Made by a program: the position numbers and the translations under genes
Notes under the pieces: model-generated
Databases searched by the model: none
Seen by the model: the letters and a program-made list of their open reading frames with translations, nothing else
What the model was told of the DNA's origin: nothing
DNA from: Microvelia longipes
Lineage: Eukaryota; Arthropoda; Insecta; Hemiptera; Veliidae
DNA: 64,000 nucleotides
Direction of reading: 5' to 3'
NCBI GenBank assembly: GCA_018340805.1
Contig: JACMZG010001870.1
Coordinates: forward strand, 19,139,558 to 19,203,557
Shown: in pieces, positions 1 through 12,462 of the stretch
How positions within the stretch are numbered: the stretch's first letter is position 1
Layout of the letters: each line of letters begins with the position of its first letter

Positions 1-80
1 AAAGAGTTTAAACTTAGCACAAAAATCAGACTTCGATCATTTGTACTACCTGGAAGATACTATTTTTTAAACCACGGATT
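1..80 (+). repeat. Dispersed repeat, partial copy at window edge
   Basis: The first ~75 bases match 49000-49091, sharing AAAGAGTTTAAACTTA, ACACAAAAATCAGA and CCTGGAAGATA with a small insertion in the second copy. The copy probably continues left of the window. Element class is unknown. Confidence 0.55.
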
Positions 81-294
81 TTAAATTAAGTTAAATTAAC
101 AAATCATACAATATACAAGTTAAAATATATTGCTATTATTTTTGTGAAGAATTAAAACTTAAGAAAACTAAAGGCTACCAAGTATGATGTTTTTAATGCA
201 TTCGTGAATATAATATATAATCAGAATGATTTGATTGGTTTAATGAACTAAGTCATAATACCGTAGACATATGGTTGCCAAATAATTCTGAAGT

Positions 295-375
295 CCAGGG
301 TAGCGAGAGCGAAGTATTAACAACTTAATATTAGTGTAATCATGACATTCTGAGGACGAGCGAAACGAGTCCTAA
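295..375 (-). repeat. Fragment of family Y hairpin region
   Basis: This stretch contains CTGAGGACGAGCGAAACGAG followed by TCC, a one-base variant of the hairpin motif of family Y (full copies at 10593-11341 and 35017-35716), plus a weaker copy around 300-320. The rest of the family is not recognisable here. Confidence 0.4.
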
Positions 376-503
376 ATTATTACACAATTTTTCTGAAAAT
401 ATACTTTAAATTATGAAGGTAAAGTATAGCCAGCCTATCCAGAGTTGAACCCTTTATATGAATGCGCTCGCTCAATATATTAGAAAATAGCACAAACAAA
501 TTA

Positions 504-854
504 CAGTTTTCTTGCAATAATTGGTTCCTGTAGGTCTTGTGCAAAACACGAAGAGAGTATTTTTTAAAGTTGATAAAATTTCCTATAAAACGAGTGTTTT
601 TTCATCAAAATCGGATAACTACAACTAAAGTTATGACATTTGTTAAATTTCAAAAAGCCAATATTTTTTTCAAATAAATTCGCTGACTGCATAAATTAAC
701 ATTTTTTTGGAACCATAACCAAATAGCTTTGGTTGTAGTGATTCGATTTTGATGATTTAACACTCGTTTTACAGAAAACTTTATCACCTTTAAAAACTGT
801 TCTCTCCGCTTTTTGCACACGACCCACAGGGAACCATTTATTTCAAAAAAACTG
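504..854. mobile_element. Inverted-repeat (foldback MITE-like) element
   Basis: Left arm 504-~640 pairs with right arm ~715-854 as diverged inverted repeats. Shared blocks include GGTTCC(C)TGT(A/G)GGTC, TTGTGCAAAA, AAAACGAGTGTT and ATCATCAAAATCG. The arms are about 140 bp around a ~75 bp spacer with no coding potential. Ends and target duplication could not be fixed, so the true element may be longer. Confidence 0.6.
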
Positions 855-914
855 AAATTTATGCGAACTAAAATAATTAAATTTTGAGCATGAACAAACA
901 TATGAAGGGCTCCA

Positions 915-952
915 CCAAAGAGTATATAGGTATATACCTATATACTCCTTGG
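915..952. repeat. Short near-perfect palindrome
   Basis: Positions 920-947 form a perfect 28-bp palindrome centred on GGTATATACC. Allowing one mismatch it extends to 38 bp (CCAAAG...CTTGG), and GGCTCCAC lies just outside. It could be a very small foldback relic or a cruciform-prone site. Confidence 0.7.
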
Positions 953-954
953 CT

Positions 955-3900
955 CCACTCTGGATAAGCAGACGGTGTTTTTTCTTCATAATTTAAGGAA
1001 TATCTTCAGGAAAATTTGGTTTGAATAGTACAAAATGAGACACATTTTTTCAAGTCCGGCTCTTGGACTACTCATAATTCTCTTCTCTCCGACTCTGAAG
1101 ATGACCGATTAAGCTGAAAGTCGGCTTAGTTAATAGTTAATAAACTATATTTAGAGACATATTCATATCTTTCATTTAAATCCAAATATATTCTTTACAA
1201 CCGTTATAAGAAAATAACGTCCTTTAAATTACTAGTCCTTGAGTTGGTATCAAATTATTTATTTTAATAATGAGAACATTATTAAAGTTAACCATCGAAT
1301 ATAAAATTTCTTATAAACATAAATTTGATAAACTCGTTGTTAAGCCTTGGTTTCTTATAACGATTTTTTCTAATTAAACTATAACTTTAGGGGTGTTGAA
1401 ATTCTGAAAAATTATGATAAAAGAATGAGGATTAAAATGAGGATATAGAGTCCTGGTGGGATTGTTAAAAGGGTAGCATCAGGGTGGCTTTTCCAGGAAT
1501 CAAAATAAGGGATGGAAACTTGGAAATTCTAGGAACTGCTATATCTCGCCCACATTACTATCCCTTATCTTCCTTTATTACTCAAATATAAAGCCCTTTT
1601 ATTGCCAACTTTAAAGTTCAAAGTTCACAAAAGCAATATTGTAATATTTCAAAGAAAATCGGAAAGCAATTTTAGGAAAAAAAGTAAATAAATATTTTCT
1701 TTTAATTTTGTAAGCTTTATGCATTAATAATAAAAGATACTTTAGATATTGAAGTCTTACATTGGAATGGACATTTTAAGGCGATTTCATAATATCTAAA
1801 TATTCATAATAATTTCATTTATTTTTCAGCTGAATGCAATTTCAATAGAAATAAGTAAGATAGGAGGTTATTGTGGATATAAGCAAAGCATAGGAAGGAA
1901 ATATAAGAACCACTACCTAGCAATAATAACATCTATTAGATGTTAATCAAAAGTAATACATTAGTTATTGTTGTGACAAGCTAATTTTTAATTATTTTAC
2001 AAAAATTCATTTATTATACAAAATAAGCAAAAAAAAAAAAAGAAAAGAAAACAATGCTTTATCATTTTGTTCAATAAATTTATTTTTGGGCCAGGATTAT
2101 TTCCAAAATAAAAATCAAATACACTAAGTGTAAGTGAAGGAACTTCCAAAATGAAACTCTGACATTAGAGGTTCAAATCCTAATGAGGACTGTATGGGAA
2201 TACAAAAGGTATGTTGTTTATGTTTGGTATTGGTTCAAACAAAGCAAGGATGTTGAATAAAGGGGATGACGCACTAAGTCGAATTGCCATTCAACAAAGT
2301 GACTCCATCGAAAATCAAAACATAGAGAAGAATTCAACACGAAACACACGTCAAAAACCAACTGCACATGCTTGGTACGAACTGCGCATGCTTATGATCC
2401 TTATAACAGCGCAGGTCTTAAAATTTAGTGCAAACTTAACTCTCAATGTGTTTCCTATTGTTTTGCTTGCGAAGGTTATAAACAAAAGAAAAAAGTTCAT
2501 ACTTTTTTACTGTTTTTTTTTGTTAATATTGCTTAAAATTAACAACCTTAAAGAAAATTAAGAACATTACAACTAAAATTGAATCTTGAAAACTAGCAAA
2601 ACATTTCACTAGGCTAAAAAAAGACAAAATATTAACACATTTAACTTACTCTCTACGAAAAGTAAACGGTAAAGCTTTAATTACTCTCACTAAAGTGGCT
2701 ACCTAGAGTCCAAAATGTAAAATATAAGCACAAATGACTTGACAAGCACCAAATGTAACAATAGCGAAAGCACTGAAGAAAGTTGAGAAGCAAACTCGAC
2801 AACCAAGAATTGTATAACAACTTAGTTACATAACCTGCGTTTGGCGCCTTTTTTAATTATAACCTAAGGGAAGGTAAGTTTGCTCCTATTTCTCTATCTC
2901 ATACAACTTCCATAGGGTCAGAAATGTTCCTTAATGAAATCCCCTTTATTTAACATCCTTGAAACAAAGTGATACCTGGCGACAGTGACAGAACTTTCGA
3001 CTGAAAAATGTTTATAATCGTTGCATAGGTTTCTGGCTGGACTAAAGAGACTTAAAACTATTTACAGTAATAGCATACATTTCGTAGCAATCAACAATCT
3101 ATATAAAACTAAACATGGGGATTTAGAAATTAGTGATTTTACCCGCCCACCGCATTATGGTACGGCGTGTATGGTAAAAACGCTTAATAGGTTTACGAAA
3201 AAATCTTTTACAGCGAACGCTTGGATGGTCCTGATCATAGATAAATAATATTAACATCAATGTATATTGTTTATCTATGGTTCATGGTTCTAATTAAAGA
3301 TGAAGGAAATGACAAATATTCTTTGGGAGTTAGAAGCTGACTGCTATAAATTGATCTTTGACTTTTATCTCAGGATAATCCCGCAGAGCATGAACCTCTA
3401 ACGCCAAATAGTTTCTAATCGGGTAATAAAGTGAGAAAACAACTGAATTTAATAAGAGTAAACCAATATGTTTGAATCTAAGTTGCGTCACCGAAATAAC
3501 ATAGCTCAACTCATAGAAAAGGTTCAGGACTGAATATCTACTCAGTCCGACTCGTCCGCTCGGACGAGTCGTCCGATCTTTTGAGATCTTTCTTGGTGCT
3601 AACGAAAAATTCCGCATAGTCAAGCTGAAGACTCGACAAAGGTAGATTCTGAATCTTGAATATTTCAAAAAAAAATCGCTAAATAGGTTAATTTTAATAC
3701 GTATTTTATCATGTTATTGCTTTTAAGATCCCAACAGGTTAAAAACTCTTACAAATATATTTTTACTTTTATTTTTCACAATAAAAAAAAATCATTCCAT
3801 TAGCAATAATTATCACTACTGACCGGGGCAGTCCAGTCATTCTATTAATTATAGCGAATTTTCATAATGAATATGACGCTTATGAGTTTGTTGAGATGTT

Positions 3901-4560
3901 TAACTAAGATATAGGGCAAAGCTCAAGTCCAATTATATCATCTTCTTTATACAAGTTAGACATATTATTATTATTAATTTTTACTTTTTGATTAATCTAT
4001 TTTTCTAGAAGTCACAAAGAATGAAACCAACCGAAAACATCACAATATATTCTATTCTAAATTTTTTTAATTTCTAATACGGCTTCCACTAAATATAAAG
4101 TATAGCTTTAGCGGAAAATAAATATCCCAAAGCTTAAAGCTGCAGTAATTCAGTCTTGCTACGCAGACTGAACGACCTCAGAATTATTAGGAAAACAAAT
4201 TAGTATTAACGTGCTATAACTTGAGGTAATCAAAGTTAAGAAAATAGTAGAGCCGATATTACGCAAAATACTTATGGTGAATTTTCATCATGAAAATTAC
4301 GCTTAAAAAATTGTACGGATGACAGAAATTGAGGGGAAGTGTAAGAGGGATCAAGTCAGATTGACTTTTTAATACCAAAATATATGTCTGAAAACGTAAC
4401 TTGGCACACGCGAGGTGTCGGGGAGGTTACAAGGCCTATTGTTTAGGTTTATATATATAGTTATCAGGTAGATGGCATAAATTGGACCTACCCAATTTAA
4501 GTCCCAATAAGTGGCGCAAACACTGTGTAAACATTTTGTGTGTTTACACAAAATGTAAAC
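955..4560. other. A+T-rich DNA without recognised gene
   Basis: No supported exon is seen. Open frames at 2211-2561, 3021-3248 and 3330-3668 (minus) have no recognisable family or splice context. A decayed hammerhead-like core (CTGAAGA then GAAA) lies at 1092-1125, a B-box-like GGTTCAAATCC near 2170, and a GC hairpin with 11-bp stems (CGACTCGTCCG/CGGACGAGTCG) at 3548-3571. Confidence 0.5.
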
Positions 4561-4571
4561 ACACACACACA

Positions 4572-4578
4572 GATATAT

Positions 4579-4645
<67 letters not shown>
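4572..4645. repeat. (TA)n microsatellite
   Basis: A nearly pure TA array preceded by an (AC)n run at 4560-4571 and by inverted copies of ACACAAAATG. Overlapping Ile/Tyr-rich open frames are translations of the repeat. Confidence 0.95.
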
Positions 4646-4647
<2 letters not shown>

Positions 4648-4649
4648 TA

Positions 4650-7549
4650 AATACATATATAATCTTGTATATATGTATACATCCAGGCCAATGATCTCTA
4701 CGATATATGTTAGGAGGGGTTGAAGTATGAAAGAAAGAACACTCCCTCCTGATCCACCCTCTCTAGCCTACTGTCCCTGACAGACAGGACAAAAATGGCT
4801 TCCACTGATCTACGGCGAACTTCACAGGCGCGCAAAGCGGGCGGACCTCGAAGTGGCTTCTAATAGTCGTCGACTCTAAAATGATTAGGACCAGTTTCAT
4901 CCTAGTTGGACTATTCTATGTGACTCAATCGGCAAAATAACGTAATTATTAGGTCATCAACAATGAGTAAAGAGGTTTTTTGATTATACATTATTTTGAC
5001 AAAAGTCCAGGCATCTGGGCTTTTATAGCTGGTCGTTTTGTTTCTGAGTGAGAAAAGAATATTTAGTATAAGTTAGAAGTTAGATCAGATAAGTTTCATT
5101 AGGTAAAAAAATCAGAATACTTGATGTTATAATAACATGAATAAATATTAAATAGTTTCATTTGATTAATAATCGAAAAGCTAAAAGCGGATACAGAATT
5201 AAAATGCATACCATATTTATGATGGGCTTAGCGCACAAAGGCTGAGTGCCCCTCGTGTGGGGCATATGGCTTGTACAATTGTTTAATAGAATCTTTATGA
5301 CCTTTTTTACCTGCTTAATCCTTAAATATATATGATCCTATTGATTTGTTTATGTTGTTACAGTAAAAACTGAACAATGCCCACTCAGATCGGTAGTAGG
5401 GGTGGCTCATCTATCTAGGGCTTAACCCTCTCAAATTCAACCAATAAATGATAACAGACAGAGTCCTCCAGGACTTCACCGACTTAAGTAATGGGTACCT
5501 TCTCAGATACCATATGAATAGGGCGCCAGGTTCTTTGAAAAGAATTCAATTTAGGGCAAGAACCAATCCCCAAAGATCTCTAAAAAGTTTATTACATCTA
5601 GGTCAGGTAATCTTAACATAGAACTCAATAAATAAGCACTAACTCTTTTAGTATCATTATAATTAAGTGAAATAGCAGATAAGCATTTATTATGAAAACT
5701 CTAAGAGCTGTTAAATGGGCTTTAACCAAAGTCCTTATCTAAGACATTACATTTATTTCATATAAAATTAGAACATACCTTACATTTGATCTTATATTAG
5801 ATCTACTTAACCATTTATATTTTATGATTATTAATAATCCTTAGAACTTAAACTAATGATGGCTGGTTGGTGGCAACCTCCTGTGAAGCAGGTGGTCAAT
5901 ATGGCCTTACTTCTTAGGACCAATAAAGACAGAGAGACTTCCACATTTTACTCAAGGCGGTACCAAAAAAACCCTTCCATGAAGGGTTCCAAAACGGTGT
6001 CAAATTAATCCAAAAAGTAAACAATAATCTAAAATTTCCAACAATAAACTACAACGACTTGGCGGGGTCTTAAACCACAATCTCATAATACTTTTACCAA
6101 TCGATAAAAGGAACTAAAATTAAACATAACGTTAAATTTGGGCCCGAGGCCCCGGTCGAAACCGAGTCCTGGAGACACCTGTTGAAAAGCAACGACATTC
6201 GGCGTCATCTCGTTGAGAAACGTGATTTCACGAGAATCACGTGACATCAAAGAACCAATGACAACTACGACCGTTGCCGCCTTTATTTAAAAGTGTGAAT
6301 TCAAACTTGAAAATATTCCTTATTCTTAACATTTTGACCAAATTACTACAAAATTTGAACTCAAAATGAATATCAAGAATAACCGTAACAATGTTGATCC
6401 TCTGTACTAGATGAAGGGAAGTATGAAATATTCAGATTATCAAAATAGATGATCTGAATGTTTGACTAAATGCTACTTAAAGAACTTTATATGGTCCCAA
6501 CAGGGCCATAGCGAGCTTTACAGGTCCGCGGAGCGGCTTTGTGAGGCGAGGCGCAAATGCCATGTAACAATAAATACTAAAATACAAATAGCAAGGAGAT
6601 GGAAATTCACTAAATACAAGGCAAAATAAAAATAATTACAAAAAACAACAACAATGTGGCCACAAAGCGGCTACGGGCCGAAGGCCCGTATAATATAATC
6701 GCGAATTTATTAAATAACCTATAATCAATTCATGACAGCGTAGTTTTTAACAGTTATAATTGTTCATAAGAATATTAGCAATATATTTAAACATTGTATC
6801 ATATGATTTGTTAATTTATATTTTACGCGGTAAAACGTCGTATAAGTTTAATAGATGTAAACAATGTTTTACATATAATTCTGAGTATCGCACTATGATC
6901 GCACCCATAAATATATGTACGCCAATAATTTACAAACTAATTGTTCAATAGCTATAGTATTTTGACTACTAGATCTTTATGAGTTACTTTATCTGACAGT
7001 GTGTCGTACTTAGAAAGAAGTTTGAAAATTTAAATGTCGATATTTTTAAAATCGCGACCTGTATCAACGTTTATTTTAGTGAACCACCACTTACTGTGTA
7101 AAATTTCATCTTAATTTGCGAAGTTTATATTCTCAAGGTAAACATAATGAAAATTTCTTAGCACACTGAGAACTAAGGCGAAGCTACACTCTTGTTAGCT
7201 ACAGGACAGGAGTTAGGGTTTAAAACACCTAAACATGAAAGTTCAGATACATTTGATTGTTAAATAGTTACAAAAAAGTTTAGATTTTTAGAAAATTAGA
7301 AAAAAGTTAAGGATTTTAGAAAATATATTCCACTTTTTTTAGGTGGAAACTTTTTAGTCACAGTTCTGCAAAGTATTGCTACAAGAGCCTTGCAACATTT
7401 TCCAAAATGAATCTGTTTCATGCGCTTTCGCTCGATCCAGCTACCACTGCAATAATCTCGCTTATCTTTTTTTAAACGTATAGGTTATATTAAAATAGTC
7501 ACATTTGACTAAAACCTACGTAGGTTAAATTTAACACTAATTAGTGTTA
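4650..7549. other. Intergenic, diverged repeats only
   Basis: No gene is recognised. Slightly GC-richer islands at 4760-4860 and 6490-6690 look like transposon remnants; the second contains the hairpin ACGGGCC-GAA-GGCCCGT near 6675-6692. The small open frame at 6760-6951 has no identifiable relative. An 18-bp palindrome (TAACACTAATTAGTGTTA) precedes the next element. Confidence 0.4.
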
Positions 7550-7550
7550 T

Positions 7551-8115
7551 AGTCCAAGAGCCCAGGGGTGATTTGTTAATAAAAAGTGTAATGGCTGGAA
7601 CTGGTCTCAATATTTCGGAAATACCTTCCTGAACAAGGATCTGCAATTCTGTCGACTCGTATCGGATGGGTGTTCCAGGCAGAACGCACTTTAGAGGTCA
7701 AAGGTTCTGCCTGGGACACCCATTAACGAGTCGGCAGAATTGCAGATCCTTGTTCAGGAAGGTATTTACGAAAAATTAAGACCGGTTACAGCCATTCCAC
7801 TGTTTGTTAACTTGGGTGATAAATTTGACCTGTAAAGTGCGTTCTTCCTGGGACACCCATCCGATACGAGTCGGCAGAATTGAAGATCCTTGTTCAGGAA
7901 GGTATTTACGAAAAATTGAGACCGGTTCCAGCCATTACACTGTTTGTTAACTTGGGTGGTAAATTTGAACTGTAAAGTGCGTTCTGCCAGGGACACCCAT
8001 CCGATACGAGTCGGCTGAATTGCAGATCCTTGTTCAGGAAGATATTTACGAAAAATTGAGACCGGTTCCAGCCATTACACTTTTTATTAACAAAACATCC
8101 CTGGGCTCTTGGTCT
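7551..8115. mobile_element. Multi-unit MITE with inverted ends
   Basis: The ends are imperfect inverted repeats: AGTCCAAGAGCCCAGGGGTG at the left and, on the opposite strand, AGACCAAGAGCCCAGGGATG at the right. Inside are three direct units of ~145 bp (CATCCGATACGAGTCGGC, GATCCTTGTTCAGGAAG, ACGAAAAATTGAGACCGGTT, CCAGCCATT) and one inverted unit near the left end. TA flanks both ends, so a TA target is possible. The open frame at 7766-7996 is part of the repeat. A second copy is split at 57364-57544 and 59281-59532. Confidence 0.8.
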
Positions 8116-10592
8116 ATTAAAAGTGTGTCATAAAATTTAAAACATTAATGCAATAAAATAAGAAAATAACAATAAATTGAAATAGATAGAAGATCACTGA
8201 CAAGAAGAGTATGCAGCTGTATTAAACAAATGGACTATATGCTCGATTTTGCTGAAGCGTTAAGATTCCTGCTGTAGAAAGACTTTAGTTAGAATCATGA
8301 TGAGTGAATTAGTCCATTAAGTATTACAAAATCACATCTTAGTCTTCATACATCTAAAACTATGGATGGTTTGGAGAAATGAAATTTTATTTGTTCGAAC
8401 CATGACAAGAATTTCTGTTTTCTTGAAACATAGCTTCAAAATCAAGACGGGTAAAAACAAGTATCGATATAAATTAATCGCAAGTTTAGGAAAATGAAAC
8501 TTCTATAATACTTTTGTGTATAAATGAGAATAGGATTCTAAAAAGATTAAAATTCGGAATCGCAGATATTAAGATCACAGAAGCAATGTATCGAACCCTA
8601 GGCCTTTTTAATGTATTTTAATACAATAAAAAGTTATTATATAATTTAATTAAATGATAAACTCACCTCATCAATCCATGTTGCATCCAAAAAATTATGA
8701 GGTGTTGGAAATGCGGAAATTTTTTGGCATCAACACCACTCACTGTTTATTAATATATCAGATAAGTTGTTATAATCAGTGTTGCTGCCATTTTTATGAT
8801 TTATAAATCTAATTTTAATTTTAGATTGTTGTAAACAGGTAGATTATTATTCTTTTTAGATGGGGTTCCACAAGGAGCTAAACTCTCCCCAAGAGTATTT
8901 TCAACATTAATAAAAATTTTATATTTTTGTCATAAATAATTACAAGACGGTTAGCAACATCAAATGCCACTATTAATTACAAAAAAAAATCTTATATGTT
9001 TTTATCAACAAAACAACATTACCTGAATGAAATGAATTTTCGTTTCAAGAAATAAACAAAAATATGAGTTATGAAAGAAATTAAATAAATTTTAATTCAG
9101 AAAATAGTTTATTTAAGACAATGAAATATTATAGGAAAAAAGGTTAATTTTAATCAGACCTACGCATATTTTCATATAATAACAAAAAAAGACTTGCAGA
9201 TTTATAATTTTTATTTTTCTCTCTTTATTTGCAATGTAAAATTGTGGTTTATTAAATGCATAAGGTAAAAAGGCGATTAGGTGAACTTTTTATAGCCTAT
9301 CCAAATGTTTTTTAGAATTCACCCAACAGTTTCTCTTCCACGATAAAAAATTACTCCTAACTAGGATCTTAGTTTCCCTAATTATTTTATGTTAGGGTAA
9401 AGTTTGCTTCATCATTCAATGAAACGAATATTAAAAATGGTTCAGAGTGTGACCCGTGTTTTTTATAATGGTAGAAATATGAAATAGAACCTAGTTCTAC
9501 ACATGGCAGTTTTAACTATGCCTTAAGTTTTAAAAAGAGGCATCTGAGCGCTAAGGTATATCGCATTTTCTTTCCCTTAAGTTAGTACTGACCCAATTTT
9601 ATAGCTAACACATAAGAACTTTCGTCGTTGTCATAAAATGAATAATACACGATTGGACTTACAAAAATTTAGAATAGAAACTCCAATCAAACAAAATCTA
9701 TATTTACATTGAGACATCAAGGAAAAACTGTAAAATAAAAACATTAAACCCGCTATTATTTACCTATTCGGAACTAATTAAGTTTATTACATTTTTTTTC
9801 GTAAGTTAAAAAAAGCTTCGAGGGTAGATTTGGATGACGCCAGGTAAGATATTAAGGTTTGAATGGAATCCTTAAGGCTACGAAAACTTATAATAGAACA
9901 AAAAAAAGGTTGAGAATGATTTTGTGACCAAGAAATGCATATATCCTTGGAGCGTGTTTAGTTCCACTAGTTTATGTTTTATAGCTAAGGGGCATTTTAC
10001 ACGAATTGTCTTATTGTTCTTACAGAGTATAAGGGAGGTCTGGGCTTGTGTCTCATCTTATATAAAAGCATAAGATTCGATGGTAAAAAAGATAACAATC
10101 TAAAGAGACAATCATTATGTATCTGTTAATCATTTTATAAAGTTTTTTTATTCTTTATAACCTATAATCAATTTTTATTTTTTATAACATTAAATTATAA
10201 GCTAAATGAACTTGGAGATTAGATATTGATTCAAGAGACAAAAGTTTTTGCTTGCTAGGTATAAGTCGTAGGTTAGGTTGGGCGCAGGTGAATATGAAAA
10301 CTAGAGAAAAGATAAACTGCTGTATACCATTTTGTCTTATGGTGCTCAATAAAACAACAGAAAATAGATATTTATACACTTGAGGAATATAATATGTTAT
10401 TTCATCCTGTGCATTCAATTTGGTTTATTAGGAAAAGCCGAAGGAATCAAGAATTAAAAATACCGAGAAATAACAGCGGCTACTTCGCGGCCACATGGTT
10501 GTTGTACTTTATCGGGTCATCATATTACTGGTTTATATAACTGACATACTGCCACGATATAAGTAAATTTTCAAATGTGTTAGAGAATAATC
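8116..10592. other. Intergenic, nothing recognised
   Basis: A+T-rich DNA with homopolymer runs. The open frame at 10182-10418 (minus) has no recognisable domain. A short GC-rich patch at 10475-10505 resembles part of 6650-6680 in reverse. Confidence 0.4.
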
Positions 10593-11341
10593 GGGTACGG
10601 GGCACCTCGGAACTTTTCCTCATTACATCGGATTCGCTACGCTTATTCTCCTAACTTTGGACTCGCTTCGCTTGTCCTCAGAAATATAAGTCGTCAAATT
10701 TATACTGCAACACGTCTAAGGACCGCTTCGCTCGTCCTCAGATAATAAATACATTCGTTTTTTTAAATACATTCCAGTGGTCATTTATCCAGGCACTGAC
10801 CGCGCTCGAAGCTGCTTAACTTTTATGATCCACCTACAATCATGGATAGACTTGTATTATAACGAAGCTCAGGACTTCAAGGGATACACTTGTACCAAAT
10901 TTCATCTCAATTTAATTATTTTCCGATTTTTCACATTTTTTTAAAAAACGTACGCAAGTCATTTGATAAAAACTGAACTAATGCTGATAATGATGGTGAA
11001 ACTTAGCACATACGTCTTATACATGGCTACATGCGTGCCAAATTTTAATCGGATTACATTATTTTTCCGTGTTTTATGATTTTTCGAAATTTTTGCTGAG
11101 TCTATTGCGGGCGGAATAAATGCCGAATAGCACAACTACATCGGTAGACTGATTTTACAAAATTTTAACTATCTACGATGATAACAGACTCACACACACT
11201 CATACAGACAGACAACATTACCAAAACCACTCAGGATCAAAACTCACTTAAAAACACCTGAAACGGATAATTCCAGTTTCATCCCAGTTTCGGATTTTTT
11301 TTGCAAACACAATACTTTCCCTTTATACCTACCGTATAAAT
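10593..11341 (+). mobile_element. Family Y transposon, near full-length copy
   Basis: The copy starts GGGTACGGGGCACCTCGGAA and ends in the palindromic tail TATACCTACCGTATAAAT. Order: three GCGAAGC-type hairpins on the minus strand (10629-10650, 10662-10680, 10720-10737), a conserved ~350-bp middle with CTACATGCGTGCCAAATTTT, a block ending ATACAGACAGACAAC, then AACACCTGAAACGGATAATT and the tail. No protein is encoded, so it is non-autonomous. At least seven relatives lie in the window. Superfamily is not established; terminal hairpins and a tandem-repeat tail would fit a Helitron/Helentron-like or short retroposon element. Confidence 0.75.
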
Positions 11342-11593
11342 GAAAAATGATTTGTTTACATTTCGTCAATTAATAAAACCAGAACTAATACTTATAACAC
11401 ATTGAAACATCGTATGTTCGTGAAGCATACATAGTATCTAATTCTAATCTAAATAATATATAAAGATGTGTGATTTTTAGCGAATTTCCTTTGGAAATTC
11501 GCCTAATACGATAGGCGTCATGGCGGAATTCGAACCTCGGACCACGACACAAATCCGTTTCAGAGGTCCCTAATGACGAAAAATACGTTTCGC

Positions 11594-11599
<6 letters not shown>

Positions 11600-11637
<38 letters not shown>

Positions 11638-11675
11638 CATATATATGTATATATAATATATACATATGTATTTCT
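11600..11675. repeat. (TA)n array inside family W
   Basis: TA array lying between the outer end and the GTGACGTCATTAACCC block. It occupies the same place as the array at 59043-59146 in the reversed copy, so it moves with the element. Confidence 0.9.
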
Positions 11676-12329
11676 AGACACTTTCTTGTAAACACTCTAT
11701 CTTTCGAACGGATTAATATTTTTAACCAAACTCGGTACAAAAATCAACCTTCGGGAGGACACGAACCCTATTGAAAACCAGGTTTTTGTGACGTCATTAA
11801 CCCGGTTTGCTGAGTCAGCAAAATTTTCAAAAAATCGGCAAAATTCAGGGTAATATTTTTTACCGCGAAAAAGGTCAATATTTATGTTTTTTGAGGCGCT
11901 GAATCAAATGAAACCAGTCCGAAGTCGATACGACCACTCTAAGTGACCAAAAAGTCGAAAAAACCATTGTAAATTACCAAAAACCAAAATTTAGGTCGAT
12001 AAAAAATAAATTTCGAGTAGGGTGTCGTTTCTATGTATTTTTGGGCGCTGAATCGAAAGAAACCGGTCCGAAGTCGATACGACCACTCTAAGTGACCAAA
12101 AAGTCGAAAAAACCACAAAAATTATAAAAAACCAAAATTACGGTCGTTGAAAAATAAATTTCGAGTAGGGTGTCGTTTTCAATGTTTTTTGGGCCTCTGA
12201 GTTGAATGCCAGTGGTCCGGAGTCAATACGACCATTAAACTCAGGGTACCTGGGTTCAAATCCTGGAAGGGACGATAATTTTTTATCGTTTTTTTTACTT
12301 AATATAAGTTTACAACTAGAAAATAATTC

Positions 12330-12410
12330 TGGCGCGGTGGTCCGCATGTCGGGCGAATTTCCTTTGGATGCGAGCACTCAAACCAGAATACCTGGGTTCA
12401 AAATCCTAGT
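12330..12410 (+). promoter_or_regulatory. tRNA-like A-box/B-box (possible Pol III promoter)
   Basis: TGGCGCGGTGG (12330-12340) resembles a tRNA A box (TGGCNNAGTGG) and GGTTCAAAATCC (12395-12406) a B box with one extra A; an exact GGTTCAAATCC is at 12253-12263. CTGGG-TTCAAAT-CCTGG can form a 5-bp T-arm. A-to-B spacing is 65 bp, longer than in a plain tRNA. Equivalent B boxes are on the minus strand at 58303-58313 and 58446-58456. A tRNA-derived SINE-like module is the likely explanation; transcription is not shown. Confidence 0.45.
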
Positions 12411-12462
12411 AGGGACAATCATTTTTTGTCGTTTTTTTTACCTAATATAAGTTTACAACTAG

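Noticed and set aside
1092..1125. CTGAAGA...GAAA resembling a hammerhead core
   Set aside because: Helix II does not pair (GACC against AGCT) and no cleavage triplet with helix I is formed; at best a decayed copy.
2211..2561. 116-codon open frame
   Set aside because: The first half is protein-like but the second is low-complexity hydrophobic; no family, splice or promoter support.
3548..3571. Strong GC hairpin considered as a terminator
   Set aside because: No gene upstream and intrinsic terminators are not expected in an animal nuclear genome.
3330..3668. 112-codon minus-strand frame
   Set aside because: No recognisable domain; contains a GC hairpin resembling a family Y relic.
12253..12263. 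Exact tRNA B box considered as a tRNA gene
   Set aside because: No acceptor stem, no anticodon arm in position and no A box at normal distance; kept only as a tRNA-like element.
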